In this document: positions 20,988 to 28,343 of the stretch, in pieces | How positions within the stretch are numbered: the first letter of the stretch is position 1 | Layout: each line of letters opens with the position of its first letter | Assembly: GCA_049303335.1 (NCBI GenBank) | Contig: JBAQNA010000007.1 | Span: 1-35,031, forward strand | Source: DAIDAN01 sp049303335 | GTDB lineage: Archaea > Aenigmatarchaeota > Aenigmatarchaeia > Aenigmatarchaeales > DAIDAN01 | Direction of reading: 5' to 3' | DNA length: 35,031 nt | Program-made: the position numbers and the translations under genes | Notes under the pieces: model-generated | Databases searched by the model: none | Seen by the model: only the letters and a program-made list of their open reading frames with translations | What the model was told of the DNA's origin: nothing

Positions 20988-21459
20988 TTCTTTGGCGGTT
21001 TAAAATATTCTGATGCAGGAGCTTTCTGGTTTGTGTTTTACGGGCGGAACTTTTTTTCGCCAATATATTTCTTAATTCCGTCGCAGTTTTCCTGATTCCT
21101 ATTGTTGCCATCACCGATATGAAGGCGCTTATTCCGAGTCCGCCGCCGTTTCCCGCAAAAGCCGGGCTGGAAAAAAGAAAGATGCCTGAAAATGCGGCTG
21201 CGCTTACGGCTATCCAAAAACGCGAGGGAATCGCCTTGGCCGAGGACATGCCCGCGAAAGACGCTCCCATCGCGGCAGCAGGTATCGTTGCGAAAGCGCC
21301 GGCTGCAATTCCTGCGGCAGGCGCAAGATAAAAAGGCAGGCCAAAAACCAGCCCGGAAATCGCGGATGCCCTGACCGCGCCCTTGTTGCGCACGGTTCCG
21401 ATTTCGTACGTGAGAAGCGCTGACACGATGCTGATAATGAGTATGACAAGTTCAAACAT
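20896..21459 (-). CDS. Membrane protein, paralogue of the upstream gene
   Basis: This 187-residue protein has about five membrane segments in its first 140 residues (MFELVILIISIVSALLTYEIG, SGLVFGLPFYLAPAAGIAAGAF and others). It shares with the preceding gene the order G-x-F-x-G-M-S-S, then G-x-G-G-x-LG, then a basic end (ISAFISVMATIGIRKTATEL versus TIAFIGTTVVRKMGEL), so the two look like paralogues. After about residue 140 comes a basic, serine-rich tail read from the antisense of the L31e tail. The natural stop may have been lost. The start at 21459 follows GGTGG. The family is not recognised. Confidence 0.65.
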   Translation of the reverse strand: MFELVILIISIVSALLTYEIGTVRNKGAVRASAISGLVFGLPFYLAPAAGIAAGAFATIPAAAMGASFAGMSSAKAIPSRFWIAVSAAAFSGIFLFSSPAFAGNGGGLGISAFISVMATIGIRKTATELRNILAKKSSARKTQTRKLLHQNILNRQRIISSRTSPQFSSPRFSLPRSRAQPKLPSPL

Positions 21460-21471
21460 TTTTTCCACCTT

Positions 21472-22029
21472 TCAAAATAAAAGTTCTCCCATTTTTCTCA
21501 CAACAGTTGTTCCGATAAATGCTATTGTCCCCAGCTTTCCTCCGGAGCCAGCGTAGAGGTCGCTTGCCAGAATGTAGATGGATGCGGATACCAAGCCCGC
21601 CGCGGCAATCATTTCAACGGAAAAAAACGCGTACGAGGACATTCCGATAAAAGTGCCGCAGTACATAGGCGGCGCAAATTCGCTTTTTCCGAGTTTTTGC
21701 AGAATCTCAAACCCCGCCAAACCGACAGCGCTTGCCGCGATTACGGGACCGAGAATTCCGAAACCCGCATCCAAGCCGCTCAAATAGAATGCAGCAAGAC
21801 CGCCGGACAAAGTCGCGAAAATCACGCCGAGCCTGCGAACGAATGTGTGTTTGCGGTTTTTTATACAATCGTTCTGGCTCACCAACCCGATGCAAAGAAT
21901 GATGCCGCCGCCGAAAAATATTCCGCGCGCAAGCGGGGACGGCATCTGAAAATAAGCCATTCCGTAATAGAGAAGCATGAACGCGGCAATCAGCAAAAAG
22001 ACCGCGGCGTTGGCGAATTTCCTGTCCAT
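21472..22029 (-). CDS. Membrane protein of unknown family
   Basis: This 185-residue protein has six likely membrane helices: FANAAVFLLIAAFMLLYYGMAYF, GIFFGGGIILCIGLV, LGVIFATLSGGLAAFYLSGL, FGILGPVIAASAVGLAGFEIL, SSYAFFSVEMIAAAGLVSASIYILA, and TIAFIGTTVVRKMG near the end. Between helices 1 and 3 is a short polar segment with a Cys (SQNDCIKNRK). GTFIGMSS and GSGGKLGT are shared with the downstream gene, 12 bases away. The start at 22029 follows AGTGATTTT. A small channel or transporter subunit pair is possible but not supported by a known motif. Confidence 0.65.
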   Translation of the reverse strand: MDRKFANAAVFLLIAAFMLLYYGMAYFQMPSPLARGIFFGGGIILCIGLVSQNDCIKNRKHTFVRRLGVIFATLSGGLAAFYLSGLDAGFGILGPVIAASAVGLAGFEILQKLGKSEFAPPMYCGTFIGMSSYAFFSVEMIAAAGLVSASIYILASDLYAGSGGKLGTIAFIGTTVVRKMGELLF

Positions 22030-22085
22030 AAAATCACTGCAACAATGCGGGAATCTTCTAATAGATTGGCTGCCCGCTTTTTAAG

Positions 22086-22096
22086 GTTTATAAATC
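22086..22096 (+). promoter_or_regulatory. TATA promoter of tRNA-Met
   Basis: GTTTATAAATC, centred about 28 bases before the tRNA 5' end. Confidence 0.65.
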
Positions 22097-22118
22097 TTAC
22101 AGCTTATTCTTAGGTTAT

Positions 22119-22259
22119 GTCGGGGTAGCGTAGCCTGGTAGCGCGCCAGACTCATAAATTGTTTATGAGAATTGAGGATTGGAAAAGGTCTTCTTTAAAA
22201 TCCTGTGAAATCGGAATGAATTCTGGAGGTCGTGGGTTCAAAGCCCATCCCCGACACCA
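22119..22259 (+). tRNA. tRNA-Met(CAT), elongator-like, with anticodon-loop intron
   Basis: The acceptor is GTCGGGG/CCCCGAC with discriminator A and an encoded CCA (22257-22259). The D arm is GCGT-AGCCTGGTA-GCGC. The anticodon stem CCAGA/TCTGG surrounds CTCATAA. The variable loop is AGGTC and the T arm is GTGGG-TTCAAAG-CCCAT. Without the 64-nt intron the RNA is 77 nt including CCA. The AGCCTGGTAGCGC D arm and the G-C first acceptor pair fit elongator Met better than initiator. tRNA-Ile2 with a modified CAT anticodon is the less likely alternative. Confidence 0.9.
22158..22221 (+). other. Intron of tRNA-Met
   Basis: TCAT of the exon pairs with ATGA near the intron 3' end. The bulges AAA and ATT are cut after the second base to give CTCATAA joined to TCTGG. 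The intron also contains TTTATGAG, which can pair with the anticodon loop CTCATAAA over 8 bp, and an AGGATT/AATCCT hairpin. Ends may shift by one base. Confidence 0.7.
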
Positions 22260-22310
22260 AGAACTCAATTAACAATGTCGAATGGTTTCAAAAAAAACGA
22301 GGTGGTAGCG

Positions 22311-22469
22311 ATGGAGATAAATTTTGTAAAGGAAAAGGAGACGAAAAACACGGTCCGGTTTATGGAAGTTCCGGAAGAGGGAAAGCCTCCCGTGGTTTCA
22401 ACTTTGTACCTTCAGAAGTGGTTTATAGGAAATGCAGAAAAAGTAAAAGTAACGATAGAGAAGCTTTGA
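22311..22469 (+). CDS. Small hypothetical protein whose 3' end is echoed in the HNH gene
   Basis: This 52-residue protein starts MEINFVKEKETKNTVRFMEV and ends LQKWFIGNAEKVKVTIEKL. The start at 22311 has a good Shine-Dalgarno (GAGGTGG); the frame is open upstream into the tRNA trailer. It looks like a small beta-alpha protein such as a single-stranded DNA- or RNA-binding fold, but I do not recognise it. The last ~50 bases recur, about 80 percent identical, at the end of the HNH gene 540 bases downstream. Confidence 0.65.
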   Translation: MEINFVKEKETKNTVRFMEVPEEGKPPVVSTLYLQKWFIGNAEKVKVTIEKL

Positions 22470-22510
22470 AATATAAGATAGCTCTCTGTAATAATTAGAG
22501 AGTTGGTTTT

Positions 22511-23002
22511 GTGATAGAGAAAGAAAAACTTCAGGAATTAACAGATAAAAGTATTGGAGAAAGAACAATAGGAAAGATGCTTGGAAAAAGCCGCTCGGAA
22601 GTTAGATGGTGGAGAATAAAGTATGGAATAAAAGCAAAACCGAAATTAAATATTCCAGAAGGAACCAAGAAAAATACCTTTTATAGAATGCGCTACTGCA
22701 GAAATTTAAGGCAAAAGATATTGCATAGGCTTGGTAATAAATGTATAAGATGCGGATTTTCCGATTGGAGAGCGCTACAAATAGACCATATACACGGAAG
22801 AGGAAATAAGGAATTTGATAGTTTCAGGAGGAATGGAATTATAAAAACAAACCAGTATTACAGAAAACTCTTGAAAATGCCTTTGCAAGAATTAACAAAG
22901 AATTATCAGCTATTATGTGCCAATTGTAATTGGATAAAGAAATATGAAAATAAAGAACACAAGAAATGGTTTATAGGCTCTGCGGAAAATGTAAAAGTGT
23001 AG
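22511..23002 (+). CDS. HNH endonuclease-like protein
   Basis: This is a 163-residue protein starting at GTG. The N-terminal 55 residues contain a helix-turn-helix-like stretch (DKSIGERTIGKMLGKSRSEVRWWRIKYGI). The HNH domain follows: CIRCGFSDWRALQIDHIHGRGNKEF (about residues 77-101), then YQLLCANCNWIKKYENKEHK (134-153), giving two Cys pairs for zinc and the DH of the active site. The last ten residues (KWFIGSAENVKV) copy the end of the small protein upstream. The low G+C and the place beside a tRNA fit a mobile homing-type nuclease. Confidence 0.85.
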   Translation: MIEKEKLQELTDKSIGERTIGKMLGKSRSEVRWWRIKYGIKAKPKLNIPEGTKKNTFYRMRYCRNLRQKILHRLGNKCIRCGFSDWRALQIDHIHGRGNKEFDSFRRNGIIKTNQYYRKLLKMPLQELTKNYQLLCANCNWIKKYENKEHKKWFIGSAENVKV

Positions 23003-23017
23003 ATAGAGAAATCATAG
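22964..23017 (+). repeat. Second copy of a ~50-base direct repeat (first copy 22428-22480)
   Basis: Both copies contain TGGTTTATAGG, then GAAAA, GTAAAAGT and GATAGAGAA in the same order and spacing. About four bases in five agree by eye. The first copy is the end of the 52-residue gene. The second is the end of the HNH gene and continues past its stop. Confidence 0.7.
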
Positions 23018-23047
23018 AGATTATAAACAAAAACCTATTTGTTAGAT

Positions 23048-23059
23048 AGATTTAAATCC
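23048..23059 (+). promoter_or_regulatory. TATA element of the 534-aa membrane protein
   Basis: AGATTTAAATCC lies 20-30 bases before the ATG at 23078, and no Shine-Dalgarno is seen, so a leaderless message is likely. Confidence 0.55.
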
Positions 23060-23077
23060 TGACATTTCTAATTGTTT

Positions 23078-24682
23078 ATGGTGGTTAATATTAGAAAAGT
23101 AGTTCTATTGATAGGAATAATTTTACTTATAATAACTATATCTGATTCTGTTTTTGCCCAGCAAGTATCTTCTTCATCCTGTCAGCTTGCAACCCCAAGA
23201 TATGGAAGTGTAAGATGTAATACAGAAGGAGTTAATGAACGCATACCTATAAATTTTATTTCAAGCGACACATATTCTGCTGCAAGTTTTGCATGTTTAT
23301 CAGATTGTCAACTTGACCCAACTGATGTTGTTATTTCTTGTGACTATTCTGTAGGAGGTTGGAAGGCAGAAGTAAATGGTATTATAAAATATTCAACAGG
23401 TATATTCGGGGTAACAACTGGTTCTATTGATTGGGTTTGGGGAGATTCTTTTGTCCTTACAGCCAACTGTCGCGGGGCTGATTTTTGGACTACCCATCCT
23501 GTTAAGAGCACCTCTTCTGCTTCAATCAAACAAACAAAAATTATGCTGGAAGAAGCTTGGGCTGGAAGTTTGAATTATGTGCCAATTTCAGGAACGGAAG
23601 GATGTTCAATTCAGAAAGTTATTGATAATTATAAAGGTCAAGTAGATGTTAATTCTTTTTTAAATCCTGTATCTGGAAATGTTGAATCAAAGCCTTCTTC
23701 AAAGTATACATCAACGAATCAGATGCCGATAAATTGGAATATTGGAGATACTTATATTTTTGTTAAAGACTGGCAGACTGGAATTGCTGATATTTCATTG
23801 ACTTATGATAAATCAAATAATGCATACTGGTGTGGCGGACAGTTTGGAAGCAGGAAAATCTATAATGTTAACCAAATAACTTCTGCGAGTGGTAGCTGTT
23901 ATGCAATCCCTCAAACTATCGCATTGTCGAATATTCAATGCTGTTTTGCAAGTGATTGTTTGGCACTTGACCCCTCTGGAAGATTAACATGTGACCCAAC
24001 AACTTGGAGCTGTAAGGAAACAAAACCATGTAATTCAAATATTGATTGTGAACAGACATTTAGTTCTGGAGTTTGCCAGAACAAACAATCAACAAGCTGG
24101 GGTTGTGATACAACACAAAAATGGGGAAATTATGCTGGGACTTGTGTAAAATCAACAAGAAATGTTGAACAATGCTCAAGCGACTGCACTGCAAATGAAT
24201 ATTATAACGACCAGCAAGGTAAATGTTTGTCAAAAGTGGTATTAGTTCAGTGTCCAGCCGGAAAATGTTGTAAGTCTGGCGGCAATTATGTTGAGAAATC
24301 TTGTGACGGCGGGCTGCAGTGTTGTATAAATAACGACCCTATGGTCGGTGACTGCAAAACAAGCTGCGTGACATCAACTACACAATCAAGTCAGTTTGCT
24401 CCCGAAACTTCTTCTACAACCACAAATGAACCTTCAGCAGGACTTTCTTTTAATTTAAATGCTAATACAGGAATTGTGATAATAGGAATAATTGTCTTGG
24501 CGTCTGTAATAGGCTTCCTTGTTTGGAAAAAGAAATTGCATATTCCGCCAACAAAAAAAGAAATTAATACAAAACCTAAAGATGAAACATCTAAAAAATA
24601 TCAACACTGCACGCATTGCGGAGCAAAGCAAGAATCAGGTAAGAAATTCTGCACTGGTTGCGGTAAAAAATTGAAAGGGTGA
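23078..24682 (+). CDS. Exported cysteine-rich protein with TM anchor and cytoplasmic zinc ribbon
   Basis: This is an unknown 534-residue protein. It has a signal peptide or anchor (VVLLIGIILLIITISDSVFAQQ). A large extracellular part has about 35 cysteines, mostly in the second half (CCFASDC, CNSNIDCEQTF, CPAGKCCKSGG, GGLQCCINND). Next come a Ser/Thr-rich linker, one membrane helix (GIVIIGIIVLASVIGFLVW, about 468-486), a lysine-rich stretch and a C-terminal zinc ribbon CTHCGAKQESGKKFCTGCG. The layout is receptor-like, with a disulphide-rich head outside and a zinc module inside. The start is the ATG at 23078. A/T-rich compared with TFB or Rqc2. Confidence 0.75.
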   Translation: MVVNIRKVVLLIGIILLIITISDSVFAQQVSSSSCQLATPRYGSVRCNTEGVNERIPINFISSDTYSAASFACLSDCQLDPTDVVISCDYSVGGWKAEVNGIIKYSTGIFGVTTGSIDWVWGDSFVLTANCRGADFWTTHPVKSTSSASIKQTKIMLEEAWAGSLNYVPISGTEGCSIQKVIDNYKGQVDVNSFLNPVSGNVESKPSSKYTSTNQMPINWNIGDTYIFVKDWQTGIADISLTYDKSNNAYWCGGQFGSRKIYNVNQITSASGSCYAIPQTIALSNIQCCFASDCLALDPSGRLTCDPTTWSCKETKPCNSNIDCEQTFSSGVCQNKQSTSWGCDTTQKWGNYAGTCVKSTRNVEQCSSDCTANEYYNDQQGKCLSKVVLVQCPAGKCCKSGGNYVEKSCDGGLQCCINNDPMVGDCKTSCVTSTTQSSQFAPETSSTTTNEPSAGLSFNLNANTGIVIIGIIVLASVIGFLVWKKKLHIPPTKKEINTKPKDETSKKYQHCTHCGAKQESGKKFCTGCGKKLKG

Positions 24683-24687
24683 AAAAA

Positions 24688-25173
24688 ATGAAATCAGGAT
24701 TAGTGGTTTTAGGAATACTTTTAATGTTAGGAATGTTTATGTTTTCAAACGTTCTTATAACACCACAGCAAAAACAGGAGGCGCAGCTTGCCAATTCGTT
24801 ATGTAACTCTAATGTGAACATACTTGGCTTTAACATACCAATTGGCCAGAGTGTTCAATCTGTATCTCCCGATATAGCTCAGAAATGCCAAGGCGCGTCT
24901 ACTTTAAGTAGCATACTATCATTTGAGACGCCTGCTTACTTAATAGGTTTCGTACTTTTGGTATTAGGTCTTGCTCTTGGAGGTCGGAAGGAGGTTATCA
25001 GGGAAGTTGTTAGAGAACGTAATGAAAAAGTTGAACAAGAAGAACCAGAAGAGGAAGAAGAAACTCCAGAAGAAAATGTTAAAAAGAAAGGAGTCAAATA
25101 TTGTTCTGATTGCGGAAATAAAATAAAAGTTGGAGAAAAGTTTTGTGGGAGTTGCGGAAAAGCCGTAAAATAG
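24688..25173 (+). CDS. Two-TM protein with C-terminal zinc ribbon
   Basis: This 161-residue protein has an N-terminal helix (SGLVVLGILLMLGMFMFSNVLI), an outside loop with two cysteines (ANSLCNSNV and AQKCQGA), and a second helix (AYLIGFVLLVLGLALGG). A very acidic cytoplasmic stretch follows (EQEEPEEEEETPEE), then a zinc ribbon YCSDCGNKIKVGEKFCGSCGK. It begins 6 bases after the previous stop, with GGGTGA overlapping that stop, so it is cotranslated with the 534-residue protein. It shares that protein's zinc-ribbon tail. The pair may form one membrane complex; the function is unknown. Confidence 0.75.
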   Translation: MKSGLVVLGILLMLGMFMFSNVLITPQQKQEAQLANSLCNSNVNILGFNIPIGQSVQSVSPDIAQKCQGASTLSSILSFETPAYLIGFVLLVLGLALGGRKEVIREVVRERNEKVEQEEPEEEEETPEENVKKKGVKYCSDCGNKIKVGEKFCGSCGKAVK

Positions 25174-25219
25174 AGATTTAATAAGCGCATGGAATCTAAT
25201 CTGATTTTTGCGTATCAAA

Positions 25220-27220
25220 TTATCCAACAACATCCCCGTTTCCCGCGGGGAGGAATCTTCCGAAATCATCCGCGGGTATCGCCTCTATGAACGGCCTGTC
25301 CTCCGGTGACGTCTTTGTAATAATTTTTGCGCTTATCTGTTTTGCAAGTTCGCCGTGCGGCTTCGCTCCGGGAATTATTGTCACAAAATATTTTGCGCGC
25401 GCGCTTATCCCGGACACGGTTCCGCAAACGGGATACGCGAACCTGCTGCCTTCCGCGTCCTGCCCGAAATCTATCCCGATAGCGATTTTCAGGCTGATGT
25501 TCCTTACGTAATTCTTCCGGCCGTAAATCATGAACGCGCCTTTCGCGAGGCTCGTTCCAGAAGGCGGCGTCTTGCTCACCTGCTCCGGATTTATCCAGTA
25601 AACGTCCGCGGAGCCGAGCCTCCTTTTCCATGCGGAGCTGTATGCGGCGGCGAACTCCGCGGCTTCTTTTATAGCCTCTTCTGATATTTTCTTTCCTTCG
25701 GATTTTATCACGGTCAGCGGTGCGCCGTGAATTTCCGCGTGCAGGACAACATCCCCTTTCTCGATATGCCTCTTGAAAATCATCTCGTTCTGCGATGCGT
25801 CCTTCCCGCCGATGACAAGGAAGCCGTCTTTCGTGAAAAACCACCTGAACTTCTCGTAGTATTTTTGCTCCTTGCGCTTTCTCATCATGCACGAAAACCT
25901 TCGGTTTTCGGCGCCGCCGGAAACTCCGTTTCCGTGCGCAATCTTTTTTTCCTTCGGCTTTTCCTTGGCTGCCGTCCCCAGTTCCGCTTCCATTTTTTTC
26001 ATGGAAATTTCCGCAGCCTCTTTTTTTCTTCTCGCCTGCTTCGCAGCCTCGAAAAAATTCCGCGCGTTTTCGCGCGCAGACTTGCGAAAATTTATCTGAA
26101 TATCGTTTTCAACAACCGCAAATCCTTCCTTTTCCAGTATCCGACTAACAGAAATATCGCCGGCTCTTCCCGCAATGCCTGATTTTATTTCATCCCAGCT
26201 TTTCTTCGCGCCCCTCCCTTCGTTTATCGCGTCTATTATTTCCTGAACCTGTCCTATGTTGCCGTTGACGAACTCCCCTTTTTGCATGTTTCCCTTTTCT
26301 TTCTCGCCCCATTTTTCCAAGTCAGCTTTCTGCGTTTCGATGATTCTCGCGTATCTTCCTTCTTCTTCGGATACGGCAGCCACATCCCCTTTTTCCAGCG
26401 CCGTAAAAAACTCGTCGAGAGCCGGCGAGAATTCCGAAAAATATTTCTTTTCGCTGCTTTTGTAAATCTGCAATTCCACAGGCGCAAAATCGGCGGCTTT
26501 GCCGTTTTCAAGAACAATGTTCGGCCTGAAACCTTTCGGCAGCTCATGAATGGAATCAAAAAGCTTCTTTGATTCAGCGACGCTGATATCGCTGCATTTT
26601 CTGCCCTTGTCTATCTCTGCCCTCGCGCAAGCCTCTTCCGCATATTTTCCGGAAAGGTTCATTCCGGTTGCGAGAAATGCCGCCAATCCTTTTTCGCTTT
26701 CCGTTACGGCTTTCTGGAATTCGGATAGTTCCATTCCAAAAGGATTCTTGACAGGGGGCGGATACTGGTATTGCAACTTGGAAGCTATTTTTCTTGACTT
26801 CCAGGTTTGCGCCTCTAGCGGCATAAGAATAGTTCTATCATTGTCGCAGAATATTGCGTTGCCTTTCGAGAACAGCTCGAATATCAGGACATTGCCCTCG
26901 GTTTCAACCTCCAGAATCCTTTCAAAGCCCGCCTGCTTGACGGAAACAATCCTCTGTCCGCTCAAGTGCCTGCGAAGGTATTGCGAGAACATCTCGTTCG
27001 AGGCCTCGCGCTTGAATTGCGTTATGAAAAGCTTTCCGGGCTCGAAAAAAAGCTCCCGCGTGCCGCGCCCGCCGACGAAAATTTCAATTCTTATTTGCTT
27101 TCCCTTCTGGAAAACTTTTTGCACCCTTCCGCCCGCCAGGCCGGCAAGCTCGTTTCCGAGCATCATCAGGTCAAAAGAAGACATCTCTTTCCTGTTTTTT
27201 CCGCTTTTCAAACCAATCAC
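25220..27220 (-). CDS. Rqc2/NEMF homologue (NFACT family)
   Basis: Rqc2 homologues bind peptidyl-tRNA on stalled large subunits and take part in ribosome rescue. The protein has about 666 residues. The NFACT-N part begins MSSFDLMMLGNELAGLAGGRVQKVFQ and includes TRELFFEPGKLFITQF. Helix-hairpin and coiled-coil parts follow (EEGRYARIIETQKADLEKWGEKEKGN; ARRKKEAAEISMKKMEAEL). NFACT-R (DUF814) is KFRWFFTKDGFLVIGGKDASQNE through GDVVLHAEIHGAP. The GTG at 27220 overlaps the previous stop (GTGA); the ATG at 27184 is the other candidate start. It is the downstream gene of the HTH regulator. Confidence 0.95.
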   Translation of the reverse strand: MIGLKSGKNRKEMSSFDLMMLGNELAGLAGGRVQKVFQKGKQIRIEIFVGGRGTRELFFEPGKLFITQFKREASNEMFSQYLRRHLSGQRIVSVKQAGFERILEVETEGNVLIFELFSKGNAIFCDNDRTILMPLEAQTWKSRKIASKLQYQYPPPVKNPFGMELSEFQKAVTESEKGLAAFLATGMNLSGKYAEEACARAEIDKGRKCSDISVAESKKLFDSIHELPKGFRPNIVLENGKAADFAPVELQIYKSSEKKYFSEFSPALDEFFTALEKGDVAAVSEEEGRYARIIETQKADLEKWGEKEKGNMQKGEFVNGNIGQVQEIIDAINEGRGAKKSWDEIKSGIAGRAGDISVSRILEKEGFAVVENDIQINFRKSARENARNFFEAAKQARRKKEAAEISMKKMEAELGTAAKEKPKEKKIAHGNGVSGGAENRRFSCMMRKRKEQKYYEKFRWFFTKDGFLVIGGKDASQNEMIFKRHIEKGDVVLHAEIHGAPLTVIKSEGKKISEEAIKEAAEFAAAYSSAWKRRLGSADVYWINPEQVSKTPPSGTSLAKGAFMIYGRKNYVRNISLKIAIGIDFGQDAEGSRFAYPVCGTVSGISARAKYFVTIIPGAKPHGELAKQISAKIITKTSPEDRPFIEAIPADDFGRFLPAGNGDVVG

Positions 27221-27747
27221 TTCCTTCTTAGTTTTATGAAACCGAAAACAACCAGAACCAATCCCGCAGCCAGGAGCGCCAGAGGCAGCCAGTTTATCGC
27301 GGGTGCCGCCGAACCCAAGCCCGCAGATTGCGATAATGCCGGCGCGGAAGATATTTCCGCGGCTTTTTCCATCGTTGATTGCATGGCAGCGCTTGCGCTT
27401 CCCGAAAAGATATTTTCCGCAAGGAAGCTCATGCCGCCGAATAACGCCAACCCTATTCCCAGCGACAATGTGAGTATAATGCTAATCGGCATCTTGGGCG
27501 TTACCATGCTTTTGCCCTTTTCCGTTATGTCGTAATAAATCCACTTGTGCCCCGTGATGTTTTTTCTTATGAGCCCCGCGTCTTCCATCATCTTGAGGTG
27601 CTCGTTCACGGTCGAGGGCGCGAGCCCGATCTCCTTTGAAATGTCTGCGGCTATCCTCCTATTCTCCTTCAGCATTTTCAGGATATTCACGCGCGCGTCT
27701 GCCGACAGCGCCTTTATTGTTTGTTTGTCGATTTCGATATGAGACAC
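27217..27747 (-). CDS. Winged-helix (ArsR-like) regulator with two membrane helices
   Basis: This is a 176-residue protein starting at GTG. The DNA-binding winged helix is IKALSADARVNILKMLKENRRIAADISKEIGLAPSTVNEHLKMMEDAGLIRKNITGHKWIYYDITEKG (residues 10-77). Two membrane helices follow: ISIILTLSLGIGLALFGGMSFLA near 88-110 and WLPLALLAAGLVLVVFGFI near 152-172. An outside loop of about 40 Ala/Ser-rich residues lies between them. A membrane-bound regulator sensing the envelope is inferred. It is divergent from the exported protein cluster, and a palindrome sits in the shared promoter region. Confidence 0.85.
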   Translation of the reverse strand: MSHIEIDKQTIKALSADARVNILKMLKENRRIAADISKEIGLAPSTVNEHLKMMEDAGLIRKNITGHKWIYYDITEKGKSMVTPKMPISIILTLSLGIGLALFGGMSFLAENIFSGSASAAMQSTMEKAAEISSAPALSQSAGLGSAAPAINWLPLALLAAGLVLVVFGFIKLRRK

Positions 27748-27809
27748 CTCTTACATAATCGTTCACAAGCAAAACTAATAAGCTTATCGTTTTATCGCAG
27801 AAAATTATC

Positions 27810-27827
27810 ATTCGGTCCGGACCGAAT
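27810..27827. promoter_or_regulatory. Perfect 18-bp palindrome, probable operator
   Basis: ATTCGGTCCGGACCGAAT is a perfect inverted repeat located 14 bases upstream of the TATA box at 27841 and about 65 bases upstream of the regulator start. It is the right size for a dimeric winged-helix protein, most simply the divergent HTH regulator. Confidence 0.65.
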
Positions 27828-27840
27828 AAAAACCAAAGTC

Positions 27841-27848
27841 TTAAATAT
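27841..27848 (+). promoter_or_regulatory. TATA element of the exported protein cluster
   Basis: TTAAATAT lies about 25 bases before the ATG at 27870, suggesting a leaderless first gene. Confidence 0.55.
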
Positions 27849-27869
27849 GCGCCTATGGAATATGAATTT

Positions 27870-28334
27870 ATGAAAAAATTATTTTTGCTCGGAATCATTG
27901 CCGTTGTTGCGCTCGCAGGAATCTATTATTTTTTCCAGATATCTGCAGGCAATAGCTCAAATAACGGCGGAGAAAGAATGTTTGTAGAAGCATTATTGTC
28001 AATAGATAATCCCGTTTCTTCAGACTTGAATATCCGCCCAATAGAATATGGTTTGAAAACAAACCAAGAATATGTTCTGCGGTTTACCGCTGAAAAATTT
28101 ATGAACAATATAAATGGTACTATGAGTATGAGAATTGTTTTGCCGAACGAGTTTCAAGTAATTAGCGGAGAAACGGAATGGGAAGGAAACGACAAGCAAA
28201 AAGCGATTGAAATCAGATTTAAGCCGACAAAGCCTGGAAATTATACCGTTCAAGGAGATGCGATAAATCTGGACAATAAATTCGCGACGATTGCAGAGGT
28301 AACTGTTTTTGTAAATGATATTAATAATCAATGA
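27870..28334 (+). CDS. Exported protein, LPxxFxVxSGExEWxG domain, copy 1
   Basis: This 154-residue protein has an N-terminal membrane anchor (MKKLFLLGIIAVVALAGIYYFF) and one extracellular beta domain. The region MSMRIVLPNEFQVISGETEWEGNDKQKAIEIRFKPTKPGNYTVQG matches corresponding stretches in the proteins at 30811 and 31443. The ATG at 27870 was chosen because an earlier ATG at 27855 is too close to the TATA box. The anchor is nearly identical to that of the next gene, 9 bases downstream, so the signal region has been duplicated. The domain looks Ig-like. The function is unknown. Confidence 0.75.
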   Translation: MKKLFLLGIIAVVALAGIYYFFQISAGNSSNNGGERMFVEALLSIDNPVSSDLNIRPIEYGLKTNQEYVLRFTAEKFMNNINGTMSMRIVLPNEFQVISGETEWEGNDKQKAIEIRFKPTKPGNYTVQGDAINLDNKFATIAEVTVFVNDINNQ

Positions 28335-28343
28335 TGTGATAAT

